From Hydrogenophaga sp. RAC07 (GTDB lineage: Bacteria; Pseudomonadota; Gammaproteobacteria; Burkholderiales; Burkholderiaceae_C), in contig NZ_CP016449.1 in assembly GCF_001713375.1 (NCBI RefSeq), positions 1,984,001-2,048,000 on the forward strand: DNA of 64,000 bases. The letters are read 5' to 3'. The notes beneath the pieces are model-generated. The model did no database searches. It saw nothing but the letters and a program-made list of their open reading frames with translations, and was not told where the DNA came from. The translations under genes were made by a program, and so were the position numbers. Positions 8,330 to 17,505 of the stretch are shown here, one piece after another (position 1 is the stretch's first letter; every line of letters starts with the position of its first letter).

Positions 8330-10486
8330 ATGAAAACCATCCGCTACGAACTGCACGACGGCATTGCCACCCTCACCTTCGACGAGCCCGGCTCCCCGGT
8401 GAACACCATGTGCGCCGACTGGCAGCGCGACCTGAGCACTGCCACCGGCCTGGTGGTGCGCGACAAAGGTTTGATCGAGGGCATCGTCCTGGCCTCAGCC
8501 AAGAGCACCTTCTTCGCCGGCGCCGACCTCAAGAGCACCATGCGCCTCACGCCGGCCGATGCGCCGCGCGTTTTCGCCGAGATCGAGCAGACCAAGAAAA
8601 ACTTCCGCACGCTGGAAACCCTGGGTGTGCCCGTGGTGAGCTGCATCAACGGCGCAGCTCTGGGCGGCGGCTGGGAAGTGGCGCTGGTGGGTCACCACCG
8701 CGTCGCGGTGGACAACCCCAAGATCCAGCTGGGCCTGCCCGAAATCACGCTGGGGTTGATCCCCGGCGCCACCGGCATCACCAAGATGACGCGTCTTCTG
8801 GGATTGATGGGCGCGCAGCCCTACATCCTGGAGAGCAAGCTGTTCAACCCGCGCGAGGCACTCGACCTCGGCCTGGTGCACGCGCTGGTGCCGGCCAATG
8901 GCGACGACGTGGCGGCCTCGTTGCGCACCGCGGCGTTGTTGTGGATCGCGGCCAACCCCCAAGCCCAGCACCCCTGGGACGCCAAGGACTACAAGATCCC
9001 GGGCGGCACACCGGCCAACCCCAAGATCGCCGGCATGTTGACCGTGGCGCCGGCCATGCTCAAGCAGAAAACGCGCGGCCTGTACCCTGCCCCCGAAGCC
9101 GCGCTGGCGGCCATGGCCGAGGGCGCGATGGTGGACTACGACACAGCCACGCGGATCGAAAGCCGCTACCTCGCCAAGCTCATCGTGAGCCCGGTGGCGC
9201 GCAACATGATCAACACGTTCTTCTTCAACATGAACGCGATCAAAAGCGGGCAGTCGCGCCCGAAAGACGTGCCGCGCTACAAGCCGAAAAAGGTCGGCAT
9301 CCTCGGCGCCGGCATGATGGGCGCGGGCATCGCCTACGTCCAGGCCAGCCGCGGCATCGAGACCGTGCTGGAAGACGTGAGCCTGGAGAACGCGCAGCGC
9401 GGCAAGGCCTACAGCGCCAAGCTCACCCAGCCACGCGTCGACAAAGCGCGCATGAGTCCGCACGACCAGCAGGCGCTGCTGGAGCGCATCACGCCCACCG
9501 CGCACCCGGCCGATCTGCAAGGCTGCGACCTGATCATCGAGGCCGTGTTCGAGAACCGCGAGCTCAAGGCTGCGGTGACGCGCGAGGCCGAGCCCATGCT
9601 GGCCGAAGGCGGCTTCTTTGCCAGCAACACGTCCACCCTGCCCATCTCCGGCCTGGCGCAGGCCAGCACCCACCCGGCCAAGTTCATCGGCATCCACTTC
9701 TTCAGCCCGGTGGACAAGATGAAGCTGGTGGAGATCATCCGCGGCAAGGAAACGGACGACGAAACGGTGGCTCGCGCGTACGACTACGTGCAGGCGCTTG
9801 GCAAGCTGCCGATTGTGGTGAACGACTCGCGCGGTTTCTACACCAGCCGCACGTTTGGCACCTTCGTGATGGAAGGCGCGGCGATGCTGGGCGAAGGCAT
9901 CCCCGCTCCCGTGATCGAAAACGCCTCCATGCAGGCCGGCATGCCGGTGGGACCGCTGGCCGTGCTGGACGAAACCGCGCTGTCGCTCTCGGTCCACGTG
10001 CTGGACCAGACCCGCGATGACTTCCAGTCCGAGGGCAAGACCTATGAGGCCACGCCAGGCGAGCTGCTGGTCGAGCGCATGGTGAAGGAGCTCCACCGCG
10101 CTGGCCGGGCGGCCGGCGGGGGCTTTTACGACTACCCGGCCGGGCAGAAGAAAGCGCTGTGGCCCGAGCTCAAACCCCTGTTTGAGAAACCCGGACACGC
10201 CTGGGAGCTGCAGGAGGTGAAAGACCGCCTGCTCTACCGCCAGGCGGTGGAGACCGCGCGCTGCCTGGCCGAAGGCGTGCTCACCAGCGTGCACGACGGC
10301 AACATCGGCTCCATCTTCGGCATCGGCTTTCCGGCCTGGACCGGGGGCGCGCTGCAGTTCATCTACGGCATGGGCATCGACGCGTTCGAAGCGCGCTGCG
10401 CCCAGCTGGCTCACAAGTTCGGTCCCGGGTTTGCGCTCAGCGAAGTCGTGAAACGCACCATCCGCCACCACCAACCCGTCTACTGA
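8330..10486 (+). CDS. FadJ/FadB-type enoyl-CoA hydratase / 3-hydroxyacyl-CoA dehydrogenase
   Basis: 718 aa bifunctional beta-oxidation enzyme. The N-terminal crotonase domain (about 1-200) has an oxyanion-hole region ([20 protein letters not shown]) and a catalytic Glu region ([16 protein letters not shown]). The middle NAD-binding fold begins with [17 protein letters not shown] (about 320). The dehydrogenase His-Glu pair lies in [17 protein letters not shown]. The C-terminal dimerisation domain repeats at about 505-715. The length matches the family. Starts 18 bases after the thiolase; the next gene begins 2 bases after its stop. Together the three genes hydrate, oxidise and cleave acyl-CoA. 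Confidence 0.93.
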   Translation: MKTIRYELHDGIATLTFDEPGSPVNTMCADWQRDLSTATGLVVRDKGLIEGIVLASAKSTFFAGADLKSTMRLTPADAPRVFAEIEQTKKNFRTLETLGVPVVSCINGAALGGGWEVALVGHHRVAVDNPKIQLGLPEITLGLIPGATGITKMTRLLGLMGAQPYILESKLFNPREALDLGLVHALVPANGDDVAASLRTAALLWIAANPQAQHPWDAKDYKIPGGTPANPKIAGMLTVAPAMLKQKTRGLYPAPEAALAAMAEGAMVDYDTATRIESRYLAKLIVSPVARNMINTFFFNMNAIKSGQSRPKDVPRYKPKKVGILGAGMMGAGIAYVQASRGIETVLEDVSLENAQRGKAYSAKLTQPRVDKARMSPHDQQALLERITPTAHPADLQGCDLIIEAVFENRELKAAVTREAEPMLAEGGFFASNTSTLPISGLAQASTHPAKFIGIHFFSPVDKMKLVEIIRGKETDDETVARAYDYVQALGKLPIVVNDSRGFYTSRTFGTFVMEGAAMLGEGIPAPVIENASMQAGMPVGPLAVLDETALSLSVHVLDQTRDDFQSEGKTYEATPGELLVERMVKELHRAGRAAGGGFYDYPAGQKKALWPELKPLFEKPGHAWELQEVKDRLLYRQAVETARCLAEGVLTSVHDGNIGSIFGIGFPAWTGGALQFIYGMGIDAFEARCAQLAHKFGPGFALSEVVKRTIRHHQPVY

Positions 10487-10488
10487 AC

Positions 10489-11232
10489 ATGAAACGCCTC
10501 GAAGGAAAGATCAGCCTCATCACCGGCGCCGCCCAGGGCATAGGCCTGGCCTCCGCCATCAAGTTTGCCCAGGAAGGCGCTGTCGTCATCGTCTGCGACG
10601 TGAAGCAGTCCGCCGTGGACGCGGCGGTGCAGCAGTGCGTTGCGCTGGGCGCCCAGGCCGTGGGCTTTGTGATGGACGTGACGCAGCGCGAGATGGTCGA
10701 CGCCGTGGTGGCGCGTGTGATGGAGCGCTTTGGCCGCATCGACGTGTTGGTGAACAACGCCGGCATCACGCAGGACGCACGGCTGCAGAAGATGACGCTG
10801 GAGCAATTCGACCGCGTGATCGACGTCAACCTGCGCGGTGTCTTCCACTGCGCCCAGGCCGTGGCCGAACACATGACCGCGCAGGGCAGCGGCGCGATCC
10901 TCAACGCATCGTCGGTGGTGGGCATCTACGGCAACTTTGGCCAGACCAACTACGCCGCGAGCAAGTTCGGTGTCATCGGCTTCACCAAGACCTGGAGCCG
11001 CGAACTCGGGCCCAAAGGCATCCGCGTCAACGCGGTGGCACCCGGCTTCATTGCCACGCCCATCCTCTCCACCATTCCCGAGAAAGTGATCACCGAGATG
11101 GAGCACCGCGTGCCCCTGCGCCGCCTGGGCCAGCCCGAGGAGATCGCGAACGTCTATGCGTTCCTGGCGAGCGACGAGGCCAGCTACATCAACGGTGCGG
11201 TGATCGAGGTCTCGGGCGGCATGTCGGTCTGA
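10489..11232 (+). CDS. FabG-like short-chain dehydrogenase/reductase
   Basis: 247 aa classical SDR. Cofactor motif [11 protein letters not shown] (about residue 12) and NNAGIT (about 88). Catalytic Ser142, Tyr155 and Lys159 ([21 protein letters not shown] region). The C-terminus ends in [17 protein letters not shown], typical of FabG and 3-hydroxyacyl-CoA dehydrogenases. It starts 2 bases after the FadJ-like gene, so coupled translation is likely. It may reduce 3-oxoacyl-CoA or -ACP, or work with the thiolase as an acetoacetyl-CoA reductase; the sequence alone cannot decide. It is the last gene before a 164-base gap. Confidence 0.88.
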   Translation: MKRLEGKISLITGAAQGIGLASAIKFAQEGAVVIVCDVKQSAVDAAVQQCVALGAQAVGFVMDVTQREMVDAVVARVMERFGRIDVLVNNAGITQDARLQKMTLEQFDRVIDVNLRGVFHCAQAVAEHMTAQGSGAILNASSVVGIYGNFGQTNYAASKFGVIGFTKTWSRELGPKGIRVNAVAPGFIATPILSTIPEKVITEMEHRVPLRRLGQPEEIANVYAFLASDEASYINGAVIEVSGGMSV

Positions 11233-11396
11233 GGCCTGCACCAGACCAACATCGGTCACTTTGGCGGCCGTGAGCGGCGTCACAGCGGCCAGCGCGGAGG
11301 ATGTGTCGAAGTGGACAGGGTGGGGTATATCCATCCGCAGAACGTATGCAAAACAAGGGGCTGTGTTACAACTTGCCGACCCTTGATACGCGCACC

Positions 11397-13025
11397 ATGC
11401 AGACTTCTCCGATTCCCGCCAACGAAGCCCAACGACTGGTCAGACTCCAGGAGTTGGGCATCCTCGACACCTTGCCGCAAAAGGCGTTCGACGACATTTC
11501 TGCCCTCGCGCAAATGATCTGCGGCACACCGGTGGCGCTCATCACGCTCATCGATCAGGACCGCCAGTGGTTCAAGTCACGCATTGGTGTTGAAGAGCGG
11601 GAAACGCCGCGGGAAGTGGCCTTTTGTTCTCACGCCATCCTCGATCCGGATCACGTGATGGTGGTTGAAGACCTCAGCCTGGACCCCCGTTTCAGCGACA
11701 ACCCGTTGGTGGCCAACGCACCCGACGCCCGCTTTTACGCTGGCGCCCCCATCGTCACCCACGATGGGCTTGCATTGGGCACGGTGTGTGTGGTCGACAT
11801 GAAAGCCCGCTCGCTCAACGCGGACCAGCTCGACGCCCTGCGCCGTCTGGCCAGCCTCGTTGTCAACTTGCTGGAACACGAATCGGTGCGCATCGAAGAA
11901 GCCACGCGCAACAGCGAGGCCTGGCGCCTGCAGCACGAAGAGCTCACGGCCATGGCCATTGCCGGTCTGGACTTGCAGGTCTACATCGACCCCAACTACC
12001 TCATCCAGCACGTCAACGACACCTTCCTCGCCTATTGGGGCGGTACACGAAAAGAAGTCATCGGGCACAACATCGCCTCACTCGTGGGCGAGGACGCTTT
12101 TCGTCACATCATCCAGCCCCAGCTCGACCGCGCCCTCGCGGGCGAGACCGTGTCGTACACCCGCAAGACCGACTTTCCCGCGCGCGGCACCCGCTATGTG
12201 GAAGTGGCCTTGCTGCCCGTGCGCAACGCGCGGGGGGACATCGCCGGGGCCGTGATGCGAGCGCAGGACGTGCAGGAGACCCGGGCCCGGGAAGCGCAAC
12301 TGCAGCAGACGGTGGCGTTGCTGGAACAACGCACGATGGAGCAGGAACGCTTCATCCACATCATTTCGCACGACCTGCGCGAACCCATCAACACCGTCAA
12401 CAACTTCACATCCCTGCTGGTCGCCGACCACCAGGACGAGCTGTCGCCTTCAGCGCAGCAGTACCTCTCGTTCGTGCAATCGGGCGGGCAACGCATGAGC
12501 TTTCTGCTCGACGATTTGCTGCATTTCGTGCGGCTGGACAACCGCTCCGTGAAGCTGCGCCCGGTCGAGATTGGCCGTCTGATGCAGCAGATCGAAAGCG
12601 ATCTCGGCCCCCTGCTCTCCCGCACCGATGGCCGCATGGAATGCGGCACCCAGCCCATGGTGATCGCCGACGAGTCGCTGCTGCGCATCGTGCTGAAAAA
12701 CCTGGCTTCCAACGGCCTGAAGTTCTCGCGCCGGGGTGTGCCGCCCGTGGTGCGCATCACGGTGGAAGAGGCCGATGGCGGCCACCAGATTCACGTGAGC
12801 GACAACGGCATTGGCATCGCAACCGAGCACCTGCACGACATCTTCGACATGTTCAAGCGCCTGCACACGCGCAAACATTACGAAGGCACGGGCCTGGGTC
12901 TGTCGGTGTGCCGCCGCATCGCGCAGCTGCACGGGGGCAGCATCTCCGTGCAGTCCACTCCCGATGAAGGCAGCCGTTTCACCCTGCACCTGCCTGCGGC
13001 CCCCGCAGCGCCCCACCTGGAATGA
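11397..13025 (+). CDS. GAF-PAS sensor histidine kinase
   Basis: 542 aa, with no transmembrane segment or signal peptide, so a cytoplasmic sensor. Order: GAF domain (about 20-165; LGILDTLPQKAFDDI, AFCSHAI and FYAGAPIVTHDGLALGT are typical of this GAF subfamily), PAS domain (about 190-310), HisKA with His325 (IISHDLREPINTV), then HATPase (LKNLASNGLKFSRRG, DNGIGI, GTGLGLSVC). The ATG at 11397 is preferred to the upstream ATG at 11301, whose extension does not look like protein. Its stop overlaps the regulator's ATG by 4 bases. The GAF ligand is unknown; I see no phytochrome-type bilin Cys with confidence. Confidence 0.9.
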   Translation: MQTSPIPANEAQRLVRLQELGILDTLPQKAFDDISALAQMICGTPVALITLIDQDRQWFKSRIGVEERETPREVAFCSHAILDPDHVMVVEDLSLDPRFSDNPLVANAPDARFYAGAPIVTHDGLALGTVCVVDMKARSLNADQLDALRRLASLVVNLLEHESVRIEEATRNSEAWRLQHEELTAMAIAGLDLQVYIDPNYLIQHVNDTFLAYWGGTRKEVIGHNIASLVGEDAFRHIIQPQLDRALAGETVSYTRKTDFPARGTRYVEVALLPVRNARGDIAGAVMRAQDVQETRAREAQLQQTVALLEQRTMEQERFIHIISHDLREPINTVNNFTSLLVADHQDELSPSAQQYLSFVQSGGQRMSFLLDDLLHFVRLDNRSVKLRPVEIGRLMQQIESDLGPLLSRTDGRMECGTQPMVIADESLLRIVLKNLASNGLKFSRRGVPPVVRITVEEADGGHQIHVSDNGIGIATEHLHDIFDMFKRLHTRKHYEGTGLGLSVCRRIAQLHGGSISVQSTPDEGSRFTLHLPAAPAAPHLE

Positions 13026-13414
13026 CCATGACCGCACCCGAGCGTTTCATCCTGATCGACGACAACGAGGCCGACAACGTCTTCCACGAGATCATGATCC
13101 GGCGTGCCGGTTTCAAGGGTGAAATCCTGGTCTTCGAAAGCGGTATTGAGGCACTGGCCTACCTCAAGACCGATCCCCTCACCATCCCCACCTGCATCTA
13201 CCTCGACATCAACATGCCGCTGATGGATGGCTTCGAATTCGCGCTGGAAGCCACGCCCCTGCTGAAGGGAAAACCCACGGTCATGCTGGTGATGCTCACC
13301 TCGTCGGGATCACCCAAGGACCGCGAACGGGTGGGCGAGATTCCCGTCATCCAGGGATTCGTCACCAAACCCTTGCTGGTGGACGCGGTTCGCGACATGC
13401 TGCAGCGTGGCTGA
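13022..13414 (+). CDS. Single-domain (Rcp1/CheY-like) response regulator
   Basis: 130 aa receiver domain without an output domain. Acidic pocket IDDNEADN, phospho-acceptor Asp62 (YLDINMPLMDGFEF), conserved Ser/Thr (MLTSS) and Lys (FVTKPL). The inserted length after the Asp and the overall layout resemble Rcp1-type regulators paired with phytochrome-like kinases. The start overlaps the kinase stop (ATGA), and its end overlaps the GTG start of the chromate transporter by 8 bases. With no DNA-binding domain, it must act by protein contact or in a phosphorelay. Confidence 0.9.
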   Translation: MTMTAPERFILIDDNEADNVFHEIMIRRAGFKGEILVFESGIEALAYLKTDPLTIPTCIYLDINMPLMDGFEFALEATPLLKGKPTVMLVMLTSSGSPKDRERVGEIPVIQGFVTKPLLVDAVRDMLQRG

Positions 13415-13991
13415 AGAAACCCCCGCTCAACCCCAGTCCAAAACCGACCTCTTCCTCGCCTTCACCTGGCTGGCCCTGCAAGGTTTTGGCGGCGTGCTGG
13501 CGGTGGTCCAGCGCGAGTTGGTGGAGAAGAAGCGCTGGATGACACGCGAACAGTTCGTCGAAGACTGGGCCGTCGCGCAGATCATGCCGGGCCCCAACGT
13601 CGTCAACCTGTCCATGATGATCGGCGGGCGTTATTTCGGCCTGCCGGGCGCACTCGCCGCACTGGCCGGCATGCTGGCCGCGCCGATGGTGGTGGTGCTG
13701 TTGCTGGCCGTGGCATACGGCAGCGTGGCCGACAACCCCATGGCACAAAACGCCCTGCGCGGCATGGGCGCCGTGGCCGCCGGCCTGATCACCGCCACCG
13801 GCATCAAGCTGATTGCAGCCCTCGACAAAAATGCCATGGGCATGGCCGTGTGCATCGGTCTGGCCGTGCTCACCTTCATCGCCATCGGTCTTCTGCGCTG
13901 GCCCCTGCTCTGGGTGTTGCTGGGCATTGGCGGCGTGGCGTGCGTTTGGGCGTACCGCGTGCTCGATCGCCTTGAGGAGCCCCGCGCATGA
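13407..13991 (+). CDS. chrA: Chromate transporter, N-terminal-type half (CHR family)
   Basis: 194 aa membrane protein with about five or six hydrophobic segments. The start is GTG at 13407. CHR-family signature: FTWLALQGFGG, a cytoplasmic QRELVEKKRWMTREQF stretch, then MPGPNVVNLSMMIGGRYFGLPGA. In short-chain CHR systems two such half-length proteins, encoded by adjacent genes, form the transporter; the second half follows with a 4-base overlap. The family exports chromate or takes part in sulfate-like oxyanion transport. The actual substrate here is not established. Confidence 0.87.
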   Translation: MAEETPAQPQSKTDLFLAFTWLALQGFGGVLAVVQRELVEKKRWMTREQFVEDWAVAQIMPGPNVVNLSMMIGGRYFGLPGALAALAGMLAAPMVVVLLLAVAYGSVADNPMAQNALRGMGAVAAGLITATGIKLIAALDKNAMGMAVCIGLAVLTFIAIGLLRWPLLWVLLGIGGVACVWAYRVLDRLEEPRA

Positions 13992-14587
13992 CCGCCATGA
14001 CGCCCGACGCGGCAAGCTGGCTCAACCTGTTCACGCACTTCGCGTCGCTGTCGTTGCTGGGTGTGGGCGGCGCCATCACCACCGCGCCCGACATGCACCG
14101 CTACCTGGTCTACCAGAACGCCTGGCTCAGCGACGCGCAGTTCACCTCGTCGATCGCGCTCTCGCAAGCAGCACCAGGCCCCAATGTGCTGTTTGTCGCC
14201 CTGCTCGGCTGGAACGTGGGCCTCAACGCAGGCGGCGGCCCCGGCGCCGGCTGGACCGCCTGGGCGCTCGCGCTGCTGGGTGTGGTGGTCACCATGGTGG
14301 CCATCATGCTGCCCTCGTCGGTGCTCACCTACACCGCCACCCGCTGGGCCCACAAGAACCGGGAACTGCGCGCCGTGCGCGCCTTCAAGACCGGCATGGC
14401 CCCGATCGTGATCGCCCTGCTGATCGCCACCGGCTGGCTCCTCACCGGCTCCCATGACCACCCAGCACGCGACTGGCCTCTGTGGTTGCTGACGGCGGTG
14501 GCCACGCTGCTGGTGTGGCGAACGAAGATCCACCTGCTGTGGATGATCGGGGTGGGGGCGGTGTTGGGGGCGTTGGGCTTCGTTTGA
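13988..14587 (+). CDS. chrA: Chromate transporter, C-terminal-type half (CHR family)
   Basis: 199 aa partner of the preceding CHR half, overlapping it by 4 bases. The pattern repeats: SLLGVGGAITTAPDMHRYLV, QNAWLSDAQFTSSIALSQAAPGPN, then several hydrophobic segments to the C-terminus. Paired short-chain CHR proteins insert with opposite topology and are both needed for resistance in characterised cases. Its stop lies within a 6-bp-arm inverted repeat (14584-14600) shared with the convergent sirtuin gene, a weak candidate transcription end. It closes the four-gene operon that starts with the histidine kinase. Confidence 0.87.
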   Translation: MTAMTPDAASWLNLFTHFASLSLLGVGGAITTAPDMHRYLVYQNAWLSDAQFTSSIALSQAAPGPNVLFVALLGWNVGLNAGGGPGAGWTAWALALLGVVVTMVAIMLPSSVLTYTATRWAHKNRELRAVRAFKTGMAPIVIALLIATGWLLTGSHDHPARDWPLWLLTAVATLLVWRTKIHLLWMIGVGAVLGALGFV

Positions 14588-14605
14588 CCAGCCAGGTCAA
14601 TGAAG

Positions 14606-15328
14606 TCAGGCCAACAAGGCTGGAAGGCACACAGCCGCTGGCTCATGGAGACACAACTGAGCCACCACATCGAGCGGTGTGGCCTCGGGATTGATGACCA
14701 CCACGCGGGCACCACTCTGGTGTGCCGTGAAGGCCAGACCCGCTGCGGGATAGACCTCACCCGAGGTGCCGATGACCAGCATCAGATCGCAATGACGGGC
14801 AGCGAGCTCAGCGGCCTCGAGTGCAGCGGCCGGCAGGCTTTCCCCAAACCACACCACCCCAGGACGGCGCAGGTTGCCGCACACCGGGCAACGCGGTGGA
14901 CGACCGGCCTCGATGCTTTGCTTGCTGCAGCAGCTGCGTGCCGCGTTCAGCCACTGGTCTTCTGCGATGTTGCCATGCAGGGCCAAGGCATCGGTCTGCC
15001 CGGCACGCTGGTGCAATCCATCCACGTTCTGGGTGATGAGGGTCAAGCGGCCGGGGTGCCCTTCCGCGAAACTGGCGAGCGCCCTGTGGCCTGCATTGGG
15101 TTGCACGGCAGCGATCATCTCTCTGCGATGGACATACCAATCCCACACTCGCTGGGGATGGGCGCGAAACGCGGTTTCGGTCGCCAGGTATTGAGGGTTG
15201 AATTTTGACCACAAACCCGTCTGCGTATCGCGAAACGTCGGCACGCCGGATTCGGCGCTCATGCCAGCGCCCGTGAGCACAGCGATGTGGCGCGCCTCAC
15301 GAATCCAGCCACGCACCGTCTCGTACAT
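14606..15328 (-). CDS. cobB: Sirtuin-family NAD-dependent protein deacylase
   Basis: 240 aa. NAD motif GAGMSAESGVPTFRD (about residue 20), TQNVDGLH, catalytic His in ALHGN, GVVWFGE and GTSGEVYP. Tyr-x-x-Arg (YVHR, about residue 66) matches the class III signature that lets SIRT5/CobB remove succinyl and malonyl groups. The zinc site looks atypical: the second pair is CPVC, but the first is adjacent Cys-Cys (SCCS) rather than CxxC. The ATG at 15328, 5 bases after the rlmB stop, is chosen; a GTG at 15367 would overlap rlmB. It is likely co-transcribed with rlmB. Confidence 0.85.
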   Translation of the reverse strand: MYETVRGWIREARHIAVLTGAGMSAESGVPTFRDTQTGLWSKFNPQYLATETAFRAHPQRVWDWYVHRREMIAAVQPNAGHRALASFAEGHPGRLTLITQNVDGLHQRAGQTDALALHGNIAEDQWLNAARSCCSKQSIEAGRPPRCPVCGNLRRPGVVWFGESLPAAALEAAELAARHCDLMLVIGTSGEVYPAAGLAFTAHQSGARVVVINPEATPLDVVAQLCLHEPAAVCLPALLA

Positions 15329-15333
15329 TGGCT

Positions 15334-16077
15334 TCAACTGCGCTGTCGCAGCGCCTCGTACAGACACACACCGCTGGCCACCGACACGTTCAAGCTCTCC
15401 ACCGCGCCATGCATGGGGATGCGCACCAGTTCGTCGCAGGTCTTGCGGGTGAGCTGGCGCATGCCCGCGCCTTCGGCACCGAGCACCAGCGCCACCGGGC
15501 CCTTGAGGTCCACTTGGTACAGCGTCTTGGGTGCGTCGTCGCTGGTGCCGATGATCCAGATGTTGCGTTCCTTGAGTTCGCCCAGGGTGCGCGCCAGGTT
15601 GGTCACCATGAAGTAAGGCATGGTCTCGGCCGCACCACTGGCCACCTTGGCCACGGTGGCGTTGATGCCGGCGGCGTGGTCCTTGGGCGCGATCACGGCG
15701 TGTGCGCCGGCACCGTCGGCCACCCGCAGGCAGGCGCCCAGGTTGTGCGGGTCGGTGATGCCGTCGAGCACCAGCAGCAAGGGCGGCACGCCGGTAGCCT
15801 CGAGTTGTTCCAGCAACTCGTCGAGCGAGTGCACCTGCTTGATCTCTTCCACGCGCGCGGCCACACCCTGGTGGCCGTGGCTGCCGGCGAGTTTGGCGAT
15901 GCGCAGGCCATCGGCCTCGATCAGGCGGGCGTTGGCCTCGCGGGCCTTGTCGAGAAACTGGCGCATGCGCGCGTCGCGACGCGTGGGCTCGTAGTAGATC
16001 TCGATGATGGATTGGGGCGCGGTTTTCAGGCGCACGCCCACGGCGTGAAAGCCGAAAAGCACTTTGGGGGAAGACAT
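15334..16077 (-). CDS. rlmB: 23S rRNA (guanosine-2'-O-)-methyltransferase RlmB
   Basis: 247 aa SpoU-class methyltransferase that methylates G2251 of 23S rRNA in E. coli. N-terminal substrate-binding domain (about 1-75; [12 protein letters not shown]) and C-terminal knotted SAM-binding domain with the three SpoU motifs: [28 protein letters not shown], and [18 protein letters not shown]. The length fits RlmB. Start MSSPKVLFG at 16077. It sits 32 bases downstream of the LolD-like gene, same strand. Confidence 0.92.
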   Translation of the reverse strand: MSSPKVLFGFHAVGVRLKTAPQSIIEIYYEPTRRDARMRQFLDKAREANARLIEADGLRIAKLAGSHGHQGVAARVEEIKQVHSLDELLEQLEATGVPPLLLVLDGITDPHNLGACLRVADGAGAHAVIAPKDHAAGINATVAKVASGAAETMPYFMVTNLARTLGELKERNIWIIGTSDDAPKTLYQVDLKGPVALVLGAEGAGMRQLTRKTCDELVRIPMHGAVESLNVSVASGVCLYEALRQRS

Positions 16078-16109
16078 GCCCGGATTATCCCCTCCGGGCG
16101 CGGGCAGCC

Positions 16110-16808
16110 TCAGGCGACGGCCGCGGTCTCTTTCACTTCGGGCACCACCTGCCCGGCCTCGATGGTGATGCGGCGCACGCAGCGTTGTGCGATGCCGCGG
16201 TCGTGCGTGACCAGCACAAGCGTGGTGCCCTGCTCGCGGTTCAGGTCGAACATGAGCTCCATGATCTTGCCGCCGGTGGCGAAGTCGAGGCTGCCGGTGG
16301 GCTCGTCGGCCAACAGCACGGCGGGCTGCACCACGAAGGCACGCGCCAGCGCCACGCGCTGCTGTTCGCCGCCCGAGAGCACCTTGGGGTAGCTGGAGAG
16401 ACGTTCGCCCAGGCCCACGCGTTTCAACATGTGGGTGGCGGTGGCGCGGGCATCGCGCCGGCCGGCCAACTCCAGCGGCAGCATCACGTTTTCCAGCGCG
16501 GTGAGGTTGCCCAGCAGCTGGAAGCTCTGGAACACAAAGCCGACCTTTTGCGAACGCAGCGCGGCGCGCTGGTCTTCGTCCATGGCGAACAAATCGACGC
16601 CATCGATGTGAACTGTGCCGCTGGTGGGTGTGTCCAACCCGGCCACGATGGACAGCAGCGTGCTCTTGCCCGACCCGGACGCACCCACGATCGCAGCGGT
16701 TTCCCCTTTGTTCAGGGTGAAATCGATGTCGCGCAGAATGGTCAGCGACCCGGTGGAGTCGGTGACCGACTTGAACACATGCTGGACCGCAATCATCACA
16801 TCGGACAT
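16110..16808 (-). CDS. LolD/YbbA-type ABC transporter ATP-binding protein
   Basis: 232 aa. Walker [11 protein letters not shown]-loop VFQSFQLLG, signature [15 protein letters not shown], Walker [13 protein letters not shown], switch His VTHD: an intact MacB/LolD-family ATPase. It is divergent from tesA, as ybbA is in E. coli, so YbbA orthology is likely. In E. coli a YbbP-type permease follows; here rlmB follows and no permease is in view. Start at [10 protein letters not shown] (16808); the start codons of this gene and tesA overlap by 2 bases within CATG. Confidence 0.87.
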   Translation of the reverse strand: MSDVMIAVQHVFKSVTDSTGSLTILRDIDFTLNKGETAAIVGASGSGKSTLLSIVAGLDTPTSGTVHIDGVDLFAMDEDQRAALRSQKVGFVFQSFQLLGNLTALENVMLPLELAGRRDARATATHMLKRVGLGERLSSYPKVLSGGEQQRVALARAFVVQPAVLLADEPTGSLDFATGGKIMELMFDLNREQGTTLVLVTHDRGIAQRCVRRITIEAGQVVPEVKETAAVA

Positions 16809-17499
16809 GGAAGGACTTCTCAAGTTGAAACGCCGTCACTTTAACGCGCTGGTCTGCAGCGTGTGCGCGCTCGCCGCCGCAGGGTCTTTGGGCACCGCAC
16901 TGGCACAGGCACCCGCACAGGCCGCCAGCAGCCACCCGCCGGTGGTTCTGGTGGTGGGCGACTCGCTCAGCGCCGAATACGGCCTCAAGCGCGGCACCGG
17001 CTGGGTGGCCCTCTTGAGCGAAACCATGGCCAAAGAGAAAGTGAAGGCGCGCGTGGTCAACGCCAGCATCAGCGGCGACACCACCTCGGGCGGGCGCTCG
17101 CGCATCGCGGCCCTGCTCAAGCAGCACCAACCCAAGTGGGTGGTGATCGAACTGGGCGGCAACGACGCGCTTCGCGGCCTGCCACTCAACATGACACGCG
17201 ACAACCTCGCCACCATGGCGCGGCTGTCTCGTGAAGCGGGCGCGCAGGTGCTGCTGTTGGGCATGGAGATGCCGCCCAACTACGGCGCGAAATACGCACA
17301 GGAATTCCGCGAGGTGTTCACCGCCGTGGCCAAGGCCGAGAAAACCGCGCTGGTGCCGTTTTTCCTGAAGGACGTGGCCGACACCAAGGACCCCACGGCG
17401 CTGTTCCAGAACGATCGCATCCACCCCAACGAAGCGGCCCAGCCCACCATGCGCGACAACGTGTGGCCCGAACTGCGAAAACTGATTGCCCGTCGATAA
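16807..17499 (+). CDS. tesA: TesA-type lysophospholipase/acyl-CoA thioesterase (SGNH hydrolase)
   Basis: 230 aa secreted or periplasmic SGNH hydrolase. Signal peptide (about residues 1-35, ending ALAQA). Block I Ser53 ([12 protein letters not shown]), block II Gly (NASISGDTT), block III Asn ([10 protein letters not shown]), block V Asp/His ([11 protein letters not shown]). All four SGNH residues are present, so it should be active on esters and acyl-CoAs. The start could be ATG 16807 or TTG 16825; the latter has an AAGGA ribosome site 9 bases upstream and gives a cleaner signal peptide. Divergent from the ybbA-like ATPase, as in E. coli. Confidence 0.9.
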   Translation: MEGLLKLKRRHFNALVCSVCALAAAGSLGTALAQAPAQAASSHPPVVLVVGDSLSAEYGLKRGTGWVALLSETMAKEKVKARVVNASISGDTTSGGRSRIAALLKQHQPKWVVIELGGNDALRGLPLNMTRDNLATMARLSREAGAQVLLLGMEMPPNYGAKYAQEFREVFTAVAKAEKTALVPFFLKDVADTKDPTALFQNDRIHPNEAAQPTMRDNVWPELRKLIARR

Positions 17500-17505
17500 T
17501 CGGGC

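Noticed and set aside
14584..14600. TTGACC-AGCCA-GGTCAA as a promoter or terminator
   Set aside because: The arms are short, it covers the chrA stop, and no T-run follows; at most a weak 3' structure.
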